The notes under the pieces are model-generated. The model ran no database searches and had not been told where the DNA came from. It saw nothing but the letters and a program-made list of their open reading frames with translations. A stretch of 64,000 nucleotides of DNA from positions 1,444,696 to 1,508,695 of the forward strand of contig OX579638.1 of NCBI GenBank assembly GCA_951230915.1, read 5' to 3'. This document shows, piece after piece, positions 12,128-23,967 of this stretch; positions within the stretch are counted from its first letter, which is position 1, and each line of letters begins with the position of its first letter. The translations under genes and the position numbers were made by a program. This DNA is from Antitrichia curtipendula (taxonomy: Eukaryota; Streptophyta; Bryopsida; Hypnales; Leucodontaceae).

Positions 12128-12137
12128 TTAATATATC
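12128..12137 (-). promoter_or_regulatory. TATA-like box upstream of the small membrane-protein gene
   Basis: On the minus strand the sequence reads GATATATTAA, about 60 nt upstream of the start codon at 12068. This is a plausible distance for a plant TATA box with a short leader. No other core element was verified. Confidence 0.4.
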
Positions 12138-12649
12138 CCGCTTACTACCACACTCAAACCTCTTTGTTCAAACCACATAACTTAACACTATGAAATCAAT
12201 CAATGATTCTTGAACAAAATCCACACTCAGTACTTACGCACACTAACTTGTCCAACCTAAGTCGATCCTATTGAAAAGCTGAGACTCACCCCACGTGGTG
12301 TATCGAGACTAGATCGATCGAGAGGCTTACTGTTGTTCCACAGATGAGTCTAAGTGTCAATCCTGTCCTTTGCTAGCTAGACTCAGAACACTTTGAAGTC
12401 AGCAAATATCTAAGAAGGATTAGCTGCAAATGAGCGTGGAGAAGCCTTTTAGGGGAGAGAGCCGGGAGAGAAAGGCCGGGCCCAACTGAAGGGCTCTCCC
12501 CTGGCTGATTAATTAATGAACTGGCATTCTAAGCCGAGAGCATGACAGACAATGACAATGAGAGGGTGGGGTTGAAGAGTACATTTGCATGGGGAGTGAG
12601 AAGGATGGCACCTTGGCACCAGGCTTGGCTCGGCAGGCTTCACGGGAAT

Positions 12650-12690
12650 GGCAGGGCAGGGCAGGGCAGGGCAGGCAGGCGTACGTACGT
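12650..12690. repeat. GGGCA pentanucleotide microsatellite with GTAC run
   Basis: Five or six GGGCA units are followed by GGCAGGC and the alternating CGTACGTACGTA. This is a simple sequence repeat upstream of the small membrane-protein gene. Confidence 0.85.
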
Positions 12691-12787
12691 AAGGAGGGGT
12701 CTTCACATGCCTGGGAGATAGGGAAAGGCCGGCGGGGACTTCAGGAAGTGGGAGAGGGGGTCTTCACTCTTGACAGTGAGGTCCCTT

Positions 12788-12811
12788 GCCATTGCATTGC
12801 ATTGCATTGCA
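12788..12811. repeat. ATTGC pentanucleotide microsatellite
   Basis: Four consecutive ATTGC units lie just past the GGGCA tract. It is a simple repeat without other features. Confidence 0.85.
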
Positions 12812-13021
12812 GTGTTTCCCAAGAGTACAGAATGTTATACGGGAGTTTACTGAGTTACATAATATTGCAATCAATGGAGTTTACTGAGTTATCATACATA
12901 ATATTGCCATCAATGAAGGTAGAACAGCTCATCGTGGGGCAGAATTAGGAGTTTGCCCTCATGCCATTGCTGAAATTTTTTTTTTAAATTTCCCACCTAC
13001 AGACAATTTGTGAGAAACGGC

Positions 13022-13440
13022 ACAAGGTAGTGTGCTCTAAAAGCACTCATCTTCTTAAAACCACCCCTATTTTTAGGTGGAGAATGGAGATGGGGTGACC
13101 CTTAAATGGACTAGTTCAGCAATTGAACGCATGGAGGAAAAATTATTTTTTTCTATTGCAAGAGTCAATCATTGCCTTTGATTTTCCGCTCATCTCTTTA
13201 CAAGTTGCAAGTGGACGGGTTTTGGAAGACCTAAGGTCACAAATAGGTGTCTGTGCCCCAAATCTTCGAAAATCTATAAGTAATTCAAAAATGCTTGGAA
13301 AAATACAAAACCACTTGTGCTAGGTTCCACATCTATTTTTCTTTCTCTGAAAAATGATCTACAAAATATTTCTGTCCGCAGAAGCCTGTGAAAAAGGCAA
13401 AATAGCCCTTTAATGGTCGCTTTGAGAGTATGTTACCTTA
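13022..13440. mobile_element. MITE, AAGGTAG family, ~420 bp
   Basis: The left end, AAGGTAGTGTGCTCTAAAAG, is matched by the right end, CTTTGAGAGTATGTTACCTT, read in reverse. The terminal inverted repeats are about 25 bp, imperfect. A short internal hairpin (ACCACCCCTATTTTTAGGTGG) lies near 13060. The ends match elements at 27587-27732, 29061-29370, 37153-37470 and 46097-46683, defining a dispersed non-autonomous family. Confidence 0.6.
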
Positions 13441-13726
13441 ACATTCAATAGCAATTAGCTTCGTTGTCTTTCCTCAGACAGAAGGATGTGAAAAATTCCA
13501 CACCCAACATCAGCTAAATAACATGCGTCAATATTTGTCAGAGAATTGAGGTACGTCTGCAGGGTCCCAGCTGTACGGTGTTCATCTAAGTAAGCTCCAA
13601 TACATTAAAAATGTATGTACAACAACATTTTTGATTCACTGAAAACAATGATTTGAACAAATAACACGCAATGATGCAATAGCCAATAATAATTTTGAAA
13701 AGTTCTATATATAGATTCGGGGTGGT

Positions 13727-14065
13727 AGTAAGTAATACAATCCATGTGGGATATGTAAATTAGAATGAGTAGAAGCTCAACCACTCATAATTAAGTCAAA
13801 AGCAAGAATTGTGTTTAAAATAAAATTGCAAACCTCTTTGAGGCACAAGAAATAACTTTTCTCAAAAAGCTTTGAACTAAAAAAAGTTGTAAAATTAAGT
13901 AAAGTTTTACCTCCAAAAATCTGTTTGATATTTCAATCCTCCAATCAAAAGTTATGGACAAATTTCAGAGAGGGTTTGGAAGGGTCATTCTTTTTACATT
14001 TTCAAACATCCCGTCTGAAATTTGTCCATAACTTTTGATTGGAGGATTGATATCTCAAACGGACT
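13727..14065. repeat. Dispersed hairpin repeat, most complete copy
   Basis: The left arm (about 13921-13969; ATTTCAATCCTCCAATCAAA then AGTTATGGACAAATTTCAGA) and the right arm (about 14013-14061) are nearly perfect reverse complements over about 48 nt. The spacer is about 43 nt. The upstream 200 bp matches 2687-2830, and the arms match 6821-6940. It is a foldback element that would form a stable RNA hairpin if transcribed. Confidence 0.65.
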
Positions 14066-15164
14066 AGATAAACAATGGAATTCAATATAAAATGACGTTT
14101 CTACCTTCCACTCCTACAAATGTCAATGATGCAATCCATTCATTTCACTATTTAAATGTGTTTTTGGTGGCAGATGATAAAATTGCATTGGTGTAATACT
14201 CATTGGATTCTTTGGAGTTTCGACAAACTAATTTTCTATATTTATTTGTAGAATTGTATGTCAATCCTAAAATTAACAAAAAATAATGAAGCATACCATA
14301 AATGTACTATTACCATCCCAATGCCAATGCTTAAATTAATAATGTGAGGATGAATCTTGAAGATGAAGACTCCAAAGGAGAAAAGGCAGCTTCACTGAAG
14401 GCCACTAAATGTAATCAGCGAGAGCAATTGAAATTATAAATTTTTTTACAAAGTATGAGCTTGTTATAATTTTTTTTAAGTGTATTTCATAATGGTCATC
14501 TTACTCATCTAAAGTCATCATTGTCTTTTTTAACATCGTCACAACATGAAAGCCTCAAATAGTCACTTTTTGTAATGAATTTAATTACACTCGAAAGGTA
14601 GAAGTTCCTATTTGATAGTCATTAATCACTCCATTATTGTCACCTAAGAAATTGATTGTAGCCCAAATTTCATTTATTACAAAAAACATATAATGGGTCA
14701 TTCTCTAGGTGACTGTCCGGAATGGGTCTTTTGAACTTAATGGATTGTTCTACCTTAATCCCTTTGGAGGCTTGCCTTGCTAGTAGGTATCTCCCTCTAT
14801 AAGGATACCTTTTGTTGCGATTTCTATTTAATTTTTAATGTATGAGAGACTAAATCCTTCCATTCTATAATGCACCTCATGGATCGTGAGGTAGCCATTC
14901 AATGAAAACATTAGAGCAATCTCTAAATTTGGGGGAGCAAAAAGGAACCTTCTAGCAGTGCTTAATAATTTTACATAAGAAAAAGTGAGAGCCTGAACTC
15001 CATTGAGGTAAATATATTTGGTGAACATGAAGAGTTTGTTCACATCTGGATGTTACACTGGACATTGTTGTTGACATAAAAACACAAGTTTGTTCTTATT
15101 GGTGTCACCTAAAATACGTCAATGAAAATTAGAAAATGTCACATAAAACATGGGTTTCTTTTAG
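14066..15164. other. Gene-free stretch
   Basis: AT-rich sequence without convincing coding regions. I see no repeats shared with the rest of the window here. Confidence 0.5.
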
Positions 15165-15630
15165 TGTTATTACATCATTACAACCATTGGGATTGACATT
15201 TTTCAATTTTATAACTAAATTCTTAACAATTTAGTATTTTGAATCATTCTCTCCTTTTTTCTACTTACTATATTTCTCCTGTATATTGTACAATTTCAAA
15301 TGATCTAAATTTTTTCAAGCATGTAGCCAACTTGCTTTGAAGAATCACCACCATTCCAGACATTTTCCCATACAAATGTGACCTTGTGAAGTGTAGTTGC
15401 CCATTTTTTTGCAAGGCCAAATAAAGGAATTTTGTCACTTTAAATGTTAATATCTTACAAGGTACATGGGCAAAAAAATTTCAAACTTCTTCCACATCTT
15501 CTCAAACTAGCATACTACAAGATCCTTTGGTTACATTTGTCCAAAAATGGTTTTTTTTTCTAAAATTGGTATTTATTCTAAAAATGGTGTTTTGGAGCGT
15601 TTTTGGTGAAAATGTAGTTAAAAACCTGTA
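15165..15630 (-). mobile_element. TTAA element, subfamily B, truncated copy
   Basis: This segment follows subfamily B copies (36078-37010, 51188-53078, 58331-59170) in reverse orientation. Shared blocks include CCATTGGGATTGACATTTTT, ACAATTTAGTATTTTGAATC, TACTACAAGATCCTTTGG and TTTTTGGTGAAAATGTAG. Both ends are missing or eroded. It is useful as an unoccupied relative for the insertion site of the nested element at 52079. Confidence 0.65.
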
Positions 15631-16010
15631 GGAGTTGATGGCAATGTTGTTAAAGTTTGTGAAAGTAGTGTTGAGTGAGGAATGCAAGATATCAAAGTGT
15701 TCATTTAACTCTTGGTGGAAAGCGGAGTAGGTAGCTAGTGCTTTTGGCTTTGATAATGAATATAATGAGTGGTTGTGTATTCCATCCTAGGAGGCAAGTG
15801 TTATATGTGAAGGATGTATATTTATATGTGAAGTTAGTTTTAGAGGTAATGCTTTATAGAAAAAACTAGTCATTGTAGTGTGTGATTTTAAGAAATTATA
15901 TTTTGTAGTAGTTTGATGGGTTTTTTGTAGAGTTATTGACTCTTGACCAAATAAAAAGTAGTTTATAACAACAAAAGCTGCCCTAGGGAAATTTTAAAAA
16001 CTAAATTTAT

Positions 16011-16940
16011 TTAACCCCTAAAGTCCCAAGGCCATTTTCTGGCCAGAAACCACTGAAAACTGCCATTTTTGCTGCGTTCATCCAAGAAAACAAAACAAAC
16101 ATTTTTTCAAAATCTAACCGTAGGATTTGGTACATCACTTGTCTAAGATCATGTGGTAAAAATTTCATCAAGTTTGATTGTATGGATTGGAAGATAGCAG
16201 CATTCAAAGTTGGAAAAGTAGTCTTTTTGAATGCTGTTTTTTCAATTTCAGCCGACTTTGGCCGACATTTGGAAAAAAAATTTACACTACAGACTTTGAA
16301 TTAAAAAAAAATTGTATTGAAGAATTGAGTTGAGAATTTAGAAAAAAAAATTCAAAAAATAAACACTCGATTTTCATTCTTTAAAAATTGTTAAGTAGAT
16401 GTAGGTCCAAGATTGAATAAAAAACTAAATTGTTAATAGCTCCAAGGTGGCATTGAAACACAATAATTCCAACAGTGAGATTGTTCTAGCAAAAAAACAA
16501 AAAACCATGTCTAGCATTTGTTTTTGAAAAATTGTGAAAATTGCATTCAAAAATGAATCCTATAAGTTATTTTTTCAAGAAGATGCTTAGATTGCCCGAA
16601 AAACAAGATTGTCCGCAACTTTCTCATTATTAGTCCAAATAGAATGAATCAAAGCTTCACACATATATAGAAATATAATATTTTAGGAATTAAAAATAAA
16701 TAAATTATTTTGACTTTTTCTGATTTTTTTTGTGCTGCCCGCCGAGTTTGGTTTTGGCTTTTTGTAGTATAACTTTTGCCCTTGGGCACCAATTGAAATA
16801 AAAATTATATTCCCACAAAGATAATTAGTTTTTCTATCTTCAAAAAAAATTTCAAAAAATCAGAACAAAAATTCAGCCTGTAGGTACCTGCCCGAACTCC
16901 CATTTGTCCCCCGAGGGGACAATGGTACTTTAGGGGTTAA
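16011..16940 (+). mobile_element. TTAA element, subfamily A, complete (~930 bp)
   Basis: Begins TTAACCCCTAAAGTCCCAAG and ends GGTACTTTAGGGGTTAA, so the termini are inverted repeats bounded by TTAA on both sides. The body is AT-rich with no long reading frame. It shares ordered blocks with other A copies, for example AATGAATCCTATAAGTTATT and CCCCCGAGGGGACAATGG near the right end. Size, TIRs and lack of coding capacity make it a MITE-like element, probably mobilised by a piggyBac-type transposase. Confidence 0.8.
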
Positions 16941-16991
16941 AAATCAAGACAATGCTACAAGGACATAGCTTCTTGTAGTATACCCATTTGG

Positions 16992-17554
16992 TTAACCTCT
17001 AAAGTCCCATAGCCTTTTTTAGCCAAAAAACACTCAATATTGTCATTTATCTAGCAAAGAGTAAAAGAAATTGAAAATTGATTTTGTTTTACATATAACC
17101 ATAGGATCTTACACCTAACTAGTTTGAGAATGTGTAGAAAGAATTTCAGAAATTTTGACCTCACGAATTGCATGATATCTCCATTTAAAGTGAAAAAAAT
17201 AAGTTTTTCAGCACATTGCGGGATTAGATTATTCGACTTTGAACCTTCTTAAATCAAATTTTTTGCACTACAAATTTTTTAGCTTTAAATCTTTATTGTG
17301 AGGGATTGAGTTAAAATTCTAGGAAAAATAATTCAAATTTTTTAAAGTTTTATTCATTAAAAAATTATTAAATAGAAGTAGGTATAAGCTAGAAGAAAAG
17401 TCTAAATTATTTATATCTAAATGGAATTAAAACACACTAATCCCAATGGTGAGATTGTTCTAAGAAGAAAACTAAGCTATGTGGATTTTATTTTTGAAAA
17501 ATTGTAAAAATTGCATTAATAAATGAATCCTACAAGTTATTTTTCCAAGAAGAC
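16992..17554 (+). mobile_element. TTAA element, subfamily A, 3'-truncated
   Basis: Starts TTAACCTCTAAAGTCCCATA and follows subfamily A through ATGAATCCTACAAGTTATTT, then breaks off into the hairpin array. The right terminal repeat is absent. It lies about 50 bp from the complete copy ending at 16940, in the same orientation. Confidence 0.7.
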
Positions 17555-17559
17555 TAATG

Positions 17560-20500
17560 TGCCTTGTGCCATTGCCACAACCAAATTATAAGTAAAAAAT
17601 ATATATAATTTTTTATTTATAAAAACTTTGAAATTCAATCTCTATTATTCATAAAGTAGTGCAAGGTATTTGCTGCAATGTGAGAGGTTGCATTTTTGCA
17701 CAAAGGAGTACAAGGGCATTGTTTTGTAGCCTTTGGACATGCCTTACAAAAGTTACAGTTTTTTCAAAATAAAAGATTATTTATTTTAAACAAATCCATA
17801 ACTTTCAAACTGCAAGTCCAAACGCCACAAAATTGACACAAATAGAAAGTTTTTTGCACAAAGATTGCAAAATTTTTGTTTTGTGCCGTTTGGGCATGCA
17901 ATGTAAAAGTTACTCCCTTTGTCCTACTAAAAACACTAGAAGAAACCCATGTTTTTTTTGACATGCCCATTATTTTTATGACAAATTTTTTTGGACATCT
18001 ATTTTGACATCTAGCTGTTTTTATGTCAACAATAATAACCTATCTTTCTATGTGAGAGGTTCTGAATATGAACAAAAACCTTCATATACAAATGAGTGGA
18101 AAGACTTCATTTTGATCCGTTTTGATCCGTTTCATGCTAGTTTGATGAAAATAAAAATAATTTAAATCAATTTCTAATTCAAAAAAACTTTAAAATTCAA
18201 TAACTTTCACACCATTTATCCAAACGCCACAAAACAAAGTCCGTGCATCCCTCCTTGTCAAGAGCTTTTGAGCGGTTCCAAGAACGCCGCTGAACACCTC
18301 CCGATTTGTTAGATCTCATCGTATCAAACAAAACAAAATAAAACAAAACAACCAACCTAATTTAAGGTATAGACTAGTGTGCCGTTGCCACAACCAAAAA
18401 AATTAAAAACAATCCTATAAATTTTTAATGCATTAGAACTTTGAAATTCAATAAACTTGAAAAAACCATAGGGTGAGAGGTTGCGTTCTTACTACTAATA
18501 AAAGGTTTTATAAACAAAGTAGTGCAAGGCACTTATTTCATGGCGTTTGGACATGCAAAGTGAAAGTTATGGTTTTTTTCCAAATGAAAAAAAGTTGGAT
18601 TAAATTATTTTGATGTTTTTTGCATAAGGCTTTCAGCATTACAAAATATTGATAACTTTCATGTATGATAGTAGGTCCACACACTAGAAAATTGGCGTGA
18701 ATAGAAAGTTGTATGCACAAAGGAGTGCAAGGGCTTTGTTTTGTGATGTGAAAGTTATGATTTTTGCAAAATAAAAGAGAATTTAAGTTAATTACTGAAA
18801 TCATTAAAAAATTAAAATTTGATAACTTTTACACCGTTTGTCCAAACACCACAAAATAATGTTCGTGCATCCCTCCTTTTCAAGAGCTTTTGAGTGATAC
18901 CAAGAACGTTGTCATAAGCCTTATGCAAAAAACATCAAAATTTAGCAAGAAATTTAGCCACTCCTTTGTGCATACAACTAGAAGTTGGTTTGAGAAAGTT
19001 GGAAGGTGCCACAGCCAATACATTAGAATTTTGAAATTCAATAACTTTTATACCGTAGTATGAGAGACTGCGTTCTAATGTGCTATAGTCAAAATTAAAG
19101 TGAAATATTTGTAATTTGTAATTTGTAAAACTTTGAGATTCAATATTTTTCACAACATAGTGTGAAAGGTTGCATTCTTGGTAAAATCAAAATCAAAATC
19201 ATTTTTTAGTTCTTTTATTCAAAAAAACTTTGAAATTCAATAATTTTTGTAGTGTGAGAAGTTATGTTCTTACTATGAATAAAAGGCTTTATATACAAAG
19301 GAGTGTAACGGCTTTGTTTTGTGGTGTTTAAACATGTATTACAAAAGTTATGTTTTTTTGTCCAAATAAAAGATAGTTAAATTCATTATATTATGTTTAA
19401 CCCCTAAAGTCCCAAGGCCATTTTCCCATCAAAAAACACTCAAAATTGCCATTTCTAGAGCAAAGAGCAAAAAACCGTAGGATCTTGTACTAAACTGACT
19501 AGTATAAGAATGTGTAGAAGAAATTTCAGAAATTTTGACCATGTAGATTGCAAGATATTTGCATTTAAGGTGAAGGAATCTAGTTTTTTTGCACCTTGCT
19601 CAACTACATTTTGGGGCTTTGAACCTTTTTAACTTCAAATTTTTTCTCTAATGATTTTGAATTTCTAATTTTATATGATGAAGAATTGAGTTGAGAATTT
19701 AGAATTTTTTTTTTTTTTTTAAGAAACACTTAGTTTTCACTCATTAAAAAATTATTAAGTAGAAGTAGGTTCAAGACTGAAGGAAAAATTAAATCATTAA
19801 TAGCTCTAAGATAGAATTGAAATATACTAATCTCAACGGTGAGATTGTTCTAGCAAGAAATCTTGACCTTTTGAAACTTTTTTTTTTTTAATTGTTAAAA
19901 TTGAGTTCAGAAATGAATCCTAAAAGTTATTTTTCAAAAAGATGCTCTAATTGCCCGAAAAATAAGATTGACCATAACTTTTGCATAATAAATCCAAATG
20001 GAATGAATCAAAGCTTCCCATGTAAATAAAAATAAAATCTAAATGAAACAAATTTTTAAAATTTTTAATTTAAAGTTTTTTTTGAGGATTTTTTTCTGCC
20101 CACCGAACTAAAATTTGGGATTTTTGTGCCATAACTTTTGCTCCCGGGCACCGATTGAAATAAAAGTTACATTTTTGGAAAGCTAATGTGATTCTCTATC
20201 TTCACACAAAAAACTCAGAAAATCACAAAAAATATTGAGACCGTAGGAGCCTACCTGAAATCCATTTTGTCCCCCGAGGGGACAATGGGACTTTAGGGGT
20301 TAAAAATCCATAACTTTCACACCATAGGTCCAAACGCCACAAAATTGGCATGAATAGAAAGTTTTATGCACAAAGGATTGCAAGGGCTTTGTTTTGTGAT
20401 GTATGGCCATGCAATGTGAAAGTTATGATTTTTCCAAAATAAAAGATAATTTAATTCAATTTTAGATTAAGAAAAAACTTTGAAATTCAATAACTTTCAC

Positions 20501-22085
20501 ACAATAGGTCCAAACATCATGGAACAAAGTCCGTGCACCCCTCCTTGCCAAGAGCTTTCGAGTGGTACCAAGAGCGCCGCCGGATGCCTCACGGTTTGTT
20601 AGATCTCAACGTATCAAACAAAACAAAACAAACATCCTATCTTAAAGTATAGACTAGTGTGTCCTATGCTGTGCCACAACCAAAAAAGAAAGTAACTCTA
20701 TAATTTTTAATTCATTCAAAATTTGAAATTCAATACCTCTTATAGTGTAGTGTGAGAGGTTGTGTTCTTACTACAAACAAAAGACTTTATGCACAAAGGA
20801 GTGCAAGGGCTTCATTTCATGGTGTTTAGACATGCAATATAAAAGACATTTTTTTTTCCAAATTAATGATCATATAATTAAAAATTTTAATTTAAAAAAT
20901 CCATAACTTTTACACCGTAGGTCCAAACGCCACAAAATTAGTACAAATAGAAAGTTGTATGCACAAAGGAGTGCAAGGATTTTGTTTTGTAGCATTTGGC
21001 CATGAGATGAAAAGTTATGATTTTTCCAAAATAAAATAGAATTTAAATCAATTTTCAATTCATAAAAAACTTTGAAATTCAATAACTTTTACACTGTCTG
21101 TCCAAACGCCATGAAAAAGTTTGTGCACCTCTCCTTGCAAGAGCTTTCAAGCTATACCAAGAATGCCATTGGATACCTTACGATTTGTTAGATCAAACAA
21201 AACAAAACAGACAATGTATCTTAAGTTATAGAATAATGTGCCATGTGTCGTTACCACAATATAATAAAAAGTAATTTTTTAATTTTTTTAATTTATGAAA
21301 ACTTTAAAATTCAATAACTTTTATGTAGTAGTTGCTTGTGTCGTTGCTATGTTCAAAAAACTTAAAAATAGTTTTATGATTTTTTAGTTCATTAGAACTA
21401 CAAAATTCAATTACTTTTACAACGTAGTGTGAGAGCTTGCGTTCCTACTACAAATAAAAGGCTTTATGCACAAAGGAGTGCACAAAGGAGTGCAAGGGCT
21501 TTGATTTGTGGTGTTTGGACATACAATACAAAAATTATGTTTTTTTTCCAAATTAAAGATAATTTAATTTAATTTTTTAATTACTATGAGAAGTTGCATT
21601 CTTGGCCCAAATAGAAAACTTTGTGTATGAAGGAGTGCAAGGGCTTTGTTTTGTAGCGTTTGGACATGCAAAGTGAAAGTTATGTTTTTTCCAAAATAAA
21701 TAATAAAAAAACCATTCTATTCAACTTTTTAATTTGAAAAGATTCATAACTTTCACACATTACATCTGAACGCCACAAAATTGGCACGAACAAAAAGCTT
21801 TATGCACAAAGGAGTGCATAAATTTGGTTTTGTGGTGTTAGACATGCAATGTCCAAGTTATGATTTTTCCAAAATAAAAGAGAATTAAAATCAATTTTTA
21901 TTTTATAAAGAACTTTCAAATTCAATAACTTTCAAATTGTTTGTCTACACGTCATGAAACAAAGTCCGTGCACCCCTACTTGCCAAGAGCTTTTGAGCAG
22001 TACCAAGGCCATTGCCGGATGCTTCACGGTTTGTGAGATCTCAACGTATCAAACAAAACAAACTACCTATCTTAAAGTATAGATT
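17560..22085. repeat. Complex array of hairpin-like repeat modules
   Basis: Module 1 recurs about ten times: ATAACTTTCACACCGTAGGT, CCAAACGCCACAAAATTGG, then CAAAGGAGTGCAAGGGCTTT, TTTGTGGTGTTTGGACATGC, GTGAAAGTTATG. Its two halves are inverted relative to each other, so each copy can fold back. Module 2 (AAGTCCGTGCACCCCTCCTT, GCCAAGAGCTTT, GATCTCAACGTATCAAACAA) recurs near 18236, 18860, 20527, 21118 and 21962. Spacing is irregular and the copies are diverged. A TTAA element (19397-20303) interrupts the array. It is neither an ordinary satellite nor coding; a family of foldback transposons that inserted into each other, or a decayed tandem array, would explain it. Confidence 0.7.
19397..20303 (+). 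mobile_element. TTAA element, subfamily A, inserted in the hairpin array
   Basis: Starts TTAACCCCTAAAGTCCCAAG and ends GGGACTTTAGGGGTTAA. The right flank continues AAATCCATAACTTTCACACC, which is array module 1. Elsewhere in the array (about 20890) the same sequence is preceded by AATTTAAAA without an element. The insertion therefore took place at a TTAA in the array. No coding capacity. Confidence 0.8.
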
Positions 22086-23269
22086 TCAAAAAAAATCCTC
22101 TAATTGCCCCCCAAAACAAGATTGTCCATAACTTCTCATAACAAGTCCAAATGGAATGAATCAAAGCTTTTTATGTAGACAAAAGTACAATCTATGAGGA
22201 AAAAATTCAAAAAAATTCAAATTCAAAATTTGACTTTTTTTGCTACCCTCTCCCCCTTCTTTTGAGCTTATTTGGATCTAACTTTGTTTCTTGGCACTAT
22301 AGTCTTATTTATATTGGAAATTTTAACAATTTGTCTTTTAGTGTAATTAATTGTAAGGAATTTTTTTAAATTTGATTCTCAAAGGTCAAGCAGACTTAAT
22401 TTTCATTTCAATGTAAAAAATGAGTAATAGTCAAATAGAAAAAGTAATAGAAAAAAGATGAATGAATAAATATGCTTTAGAAATAAAGAGTATCAAATAG
22501 ACACAATAACTATTTGGATTTTAAGATATGTAAAGTCATCTTGCACAATGACTATAAGATGCCATATTTAACTACTATTGGACTTTGCAAAGTTCAAAAT
22601 TGGTAAAGGGACATCTACGACAATTGTAGATTTTAACTTCTATAGATTTTATGAATCTAGAAATGATATAGATTTTGAACTAGGTGGTTTGAAAAATGTA
22701 CAACAAGTTTAGATTTTAGATATCTATGACATCGGGGGATCTCACGATCGACAAAGTCCAAAATTCCCTTAAAAGTCCAAAAGTAGTTAAATATGGCATT
22801 AAGTCAATTTGTCTTTCATTTTTCCTTAGAGTTTGTAATGATTACTTGTCCCAATTGTAATTTTATTTTTGGCGCTTTCTTTGAAATAAAAAATTTATTT
22901 GTAATACTTGGCTATGTTTTTATAGAAGTTGAATTAGCCAATAATTGACTTTAAGTCCTTATGAATTCAACAATTAGCCAAAGATTGGCTTTATAATTTA
23001 TAATTTAGTTATTATCTTTCCTATTCCATTACAAAATCCCTATGAATGAGCCTTCGCCACTATACTACAATAAAATTGACAATCCCATCTGGGGTATTAC
23101 TTTTTGGTTCAATAGGCACCAATTTAAGAAAATATATTTTCCGATGAAGCTAATCAATTTCTCTACCTTCAAAAAAGGTTTCAAAAAATCATGACAAAAA
23201 ATTAGCCTGTAGGTACTTGTCCCAAATCCCATTTGTCTTCCAACAGGACAATGGTCCTTTAGGGGTTAA
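22086..23269 (+). mobile_element. TTAA element, subfamily A, split by a ~0.8-kb insertion
   Basis: The left part (22086-22304) matches the middle of subfamily A, including TTGTCCATAACTTCTCATAA and TTTTGAGCTTATTTGGATC. The right part (about 23090-23269) resumes with GGTTTCAAAAAATCATGACA, TAGCCTGTAGGTACTTG and the terminus CCTTTAGGGGTTAA. The left terminus is missing. The intervening 22305-23090 is unrelated and is listed separately. Confidence 0.6.
22305..23090. mobile_element. ~0.8-kb insertion with internal foldback
   Basis: It interrupts a subfamily A element. It contains an imperfect inverted repeat: ATGCCATATTTAACTACTAT, TGGACTTTG (about 22560) against CAAAGTCC, AAAGTAGTTAAATATGGCAT (about 22755-22800). 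No coding potential. Exact ends and target duplication are not resolved. Confidence 0.4.
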
Positions 23270-23967
23270 CTCCTAAAGCCCCATGGCATGATTTCATGCC
23301 GTTTTTTTTACTTTGGATAGATTCTTTCCAGTGCAATTGGTTTTTGTAAAATTTCAACTAGAGTTGTGTCTCACTACTAGTCTATCTTGATTTCTAGAAA
23401 ATTTTACAAAACTATGAGTTGTGATTAATTTTTTTGGAGTTAGAGGGAATTTGGGCAATTATGATAGATAGGTCCAATTGTTTGAAAATTTTCACACAGA
23501 CTTTGAACTCAATTATTAACATGATCCCCAAATTTAGAAGGTATGTATGTGAGGTCATGACTTGGACTTACAAGCCTTTGAAATAAATTTTCCTCTGTAA
23601 GACAATGTCCAAAAATTGAAAAGCCCAATTTCAAAGGCTTGTAAGTCTAAGTCATGACCTCACATGTTCACTAACTTTTGGAATTGTGTTAATAATTGAG
23701 TTCAAAATATGTATGAAATTTTTCAAACCAATTGAACCTATCTACCATGGCTATCCAAATTGTCCTTATTCTCCAAAAAATTCATTTTAAGGCATAATTT
23801 TTTTATCACAACTCGAATTGCTATGAAATCTCTAAGGAATCAAAATAGTAGTAAAACACTCCTCTAACTCAAAATTTCACAAAAATCCAAAAAAAATTGC
23901 ATCAAAAAAGGATTGCCCAAAAGTGAAAAAATGGTGTGAAATCATGTCATTGCGCTTTAAGGGTTAA
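23266..23967. mobile_element. TTAA element, subfamily D: long foldback (~700 bp)
   Basis: Starts TTAACTCCTAAAGCCCCATG and ends TTGCGCTTTAAGGGTTAA. The left half (to about 23590) and right half (from about 23630) are imperfect reverse complements over most of their length; for example GAGGTCATGACTTGGACTTA, CAAGCCTTTGAAA pairs with TTTCAAAGGCTTGTAAGTCT, AAGTCATGACCTC. Transcription would give a hairpin with arms of about 330 nt. It abuts the A fragment and shares its terminal TTAA. Confidence 0.75.
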
